From assembly GCA_021827445.1 (NCBI GenBank), contig JAKAVW010000214.1:1-5606 (forward strand): a stretch of DNA of 5,606 nt, read 5' to 3'. This DNA comes from Pseudomonadota bacterium (lineage in GTDB: Bacteria > Pseudomonadota > Gammaproteobacteria > Acidithiobacillales > Acidithiobacillaceae). This document shows, piece by piece, positions 4,966 to 5,606 of the stretch. Position numbers and translations under genes: made by a program. Numbering within the stretch: the first letter of the stretch is position 1; each line of letters starts with the position of its first letter. Under the pieces are notes generated by a model that was given only the letters and a program-made list of their open reading frames with translations, was not told the origin of the DNA and did no database searches.

Positions 4966-5606
4966 ATGAGCATGCATCTCACTTTTCGCCAGTTGCAGGT
5001 GTTTACCGCCGTGGCGAAACATCAGAGTTTTACGCGCGCGGCGCAAGCGCTCCACCTGAGCCAACCCGCCGTATCCATGCAGGTCCGGCAGATGGAAGAG
5101 CAAGTCGGGCTGCCCCTCTTTGAACAACTGGGACGGCAGATATATCTCACCGAAGCAGGACGGGAAATGGCGCGTTACAGTACCGCTATCATTCAACAGA
5201 TGGATGAGGCGGTGCAGGTGATCAATGACCTCAAAGGGCTGGCGGGCGGGCATATTCATATCAGCGTGGCGACCACCGGGGCGTATATCGCGCCCTATCT
5301 GCTGGCGGCGTTCAGTAAATTGCACCCGCAGGTGACCTTCAGCATGGATGTCACCAATCGGGAGACGTTGCTGCGTCAGTTGGCAGAGAACGAAGTGGAT
5401 GTCGCTATCATGGGGCGGCCACCATCGGGTTTGTTGCTGGAGGCTACGGCCTTTCTGGAGAACCCGTTGGTGGTCATCGCCGCGCCTGATCATCCCTTGG
5501 CTAAGATCAAGGCGATTACTCTGCAAGCTGTGGCGGCTTATCCCTTCATTATGCGGGAGTCGGGTTCGGGGACGCGGATTGTCGGAGAGCGGTTCTTTGA
5601 AAAGGC
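4966..5606 (+). CDS. cbbR: LysR-type transcriptional regulator, CbbR-like (C-terminus beyond the window)
   Basis: The reading frame runs from ATG 4966 to the right edge, 213 full codons of an expected 300 or so, with no stop. The N-terminal winged helix-turn-helix is clear: LTFRQLQVFTAVAKHQSFTRAA, then the recognition segment LSQPAVSMQVRQME at 31-44 and GLPLFEQLGRQIYLTEAG at 48-65. A linker helix and the periplasmic-binding-like effector domain follow from about residue 94 (GGHIHISVATTGAYIAPYLL), with RESGSGTR at 197-204. The last motif and the HLSQPAVSMQ/LPLFEQLG wording are typical of CbbR, which activates Calvin-cycle (cbb) operons in response to metabolites in autotrophs. The family call is near certain; the cbb role is inferred, since no cbb gene is in view and CbbR genes are usually divergent from their target, whereas here rppH upstream is codirectional. 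The gene has its own promoter and follows a terminator. Confidence 0.9.
   Translation, partial: MSMHLTFRQLQVFTAVAKHQSFTRAAQALHLSQPAVSMQVRQMEEQVGLPLFEQLGRQIYLTEAGREMARYSTAIIQQMDEAVQVINDLKGLAGGHIHISVATTGAYIAPYLLAAFSKLHPQVTFSMDVTNRETLLRQLAENEVDVAIMGRPPSGLLLEATAFLENPLVVIAAPDHPLAKIKAITLQAVAAYPFIMRESGSGTRIVGERFFEK

Noticed and set aside
4894..5526. Minus-strand ORF of 210 codons over the regulator gene
   Set aside because: It lies opposite an unmistakable LysR-family reading frame and its translation matches nothing known to me.
1..5606. Search for insertion sequences, CRISPR arrays, toxin-antitoxin or defence genes
   Set aside because: No transposase motifs, terminal repeats, regularly spaced repeats or recognisable defence domains were seen on either strand.

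Overview
The window reads as ordinary chromosomal DNA from a GC-rich proteobacterium. A LysR-type regulator closely resembling CbbR (the activator of Calvin-cycle genes) at the right edge, together with the RsuA, NudJ, RppH and agmatine deiminase versions seen here, suggests a chemolithoautotroph, most likely Acidithiobacillus or a relative. That assignment is inference from remembered family sequences, not from a search.

Left part (1-1717). The N-terminal 249 codons of a PAS-domain sensor protein run leftward off the window edge. A divergent control region of about 210-320 bases separates it from a rightward pair: a possible 37-residue small protein, and a class I SAM-dependent methyltransferase whose ATG overlaps the small ORF's stop (TGATG).

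Middle (1812-4083). Agmatine deiminase (aguA) is on the minus strand, convergent with the methyltransferase and divergent from a two-gene rightward unit. That unit is rsuA (16S rRNA pseudouridine synthase) and nudJ (Nudix phosphohydrolase), joined by an ATGA overlap. A GC-rich hairpin lies directly after nudJ.

Right part (4107-5606). rppH (RNA 5'-pyrophosphohydrolase) has its own plausible promoter after nudJ, so two different Nudix genes stand next to each other. A noncoding stretch of 281 bases follows, holding a tandem direct repeat, a strong rho-independent terminator and an extended -10 promoter. The 5' two-thirds of the cbbR-like gene then runs off the right edge.

Functionally, the central genes deal with RNA modification and turnover (RsuA, RppH), nucleotide phosphate hydrolysis (NudJ) and polyamine metabolism (agmatine deiminase). 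The edge genes are regulatory. Both edge genes are cut by the window and are easily missed because they lack one end. I see no mobile element, CRISPR array, RNA gene or clear novel multi-gene system. The points most worth a second look are the small ORF coupled to the methyltransferase, the architecture of the PAS protein, and the control region before the cbbR-like gene.
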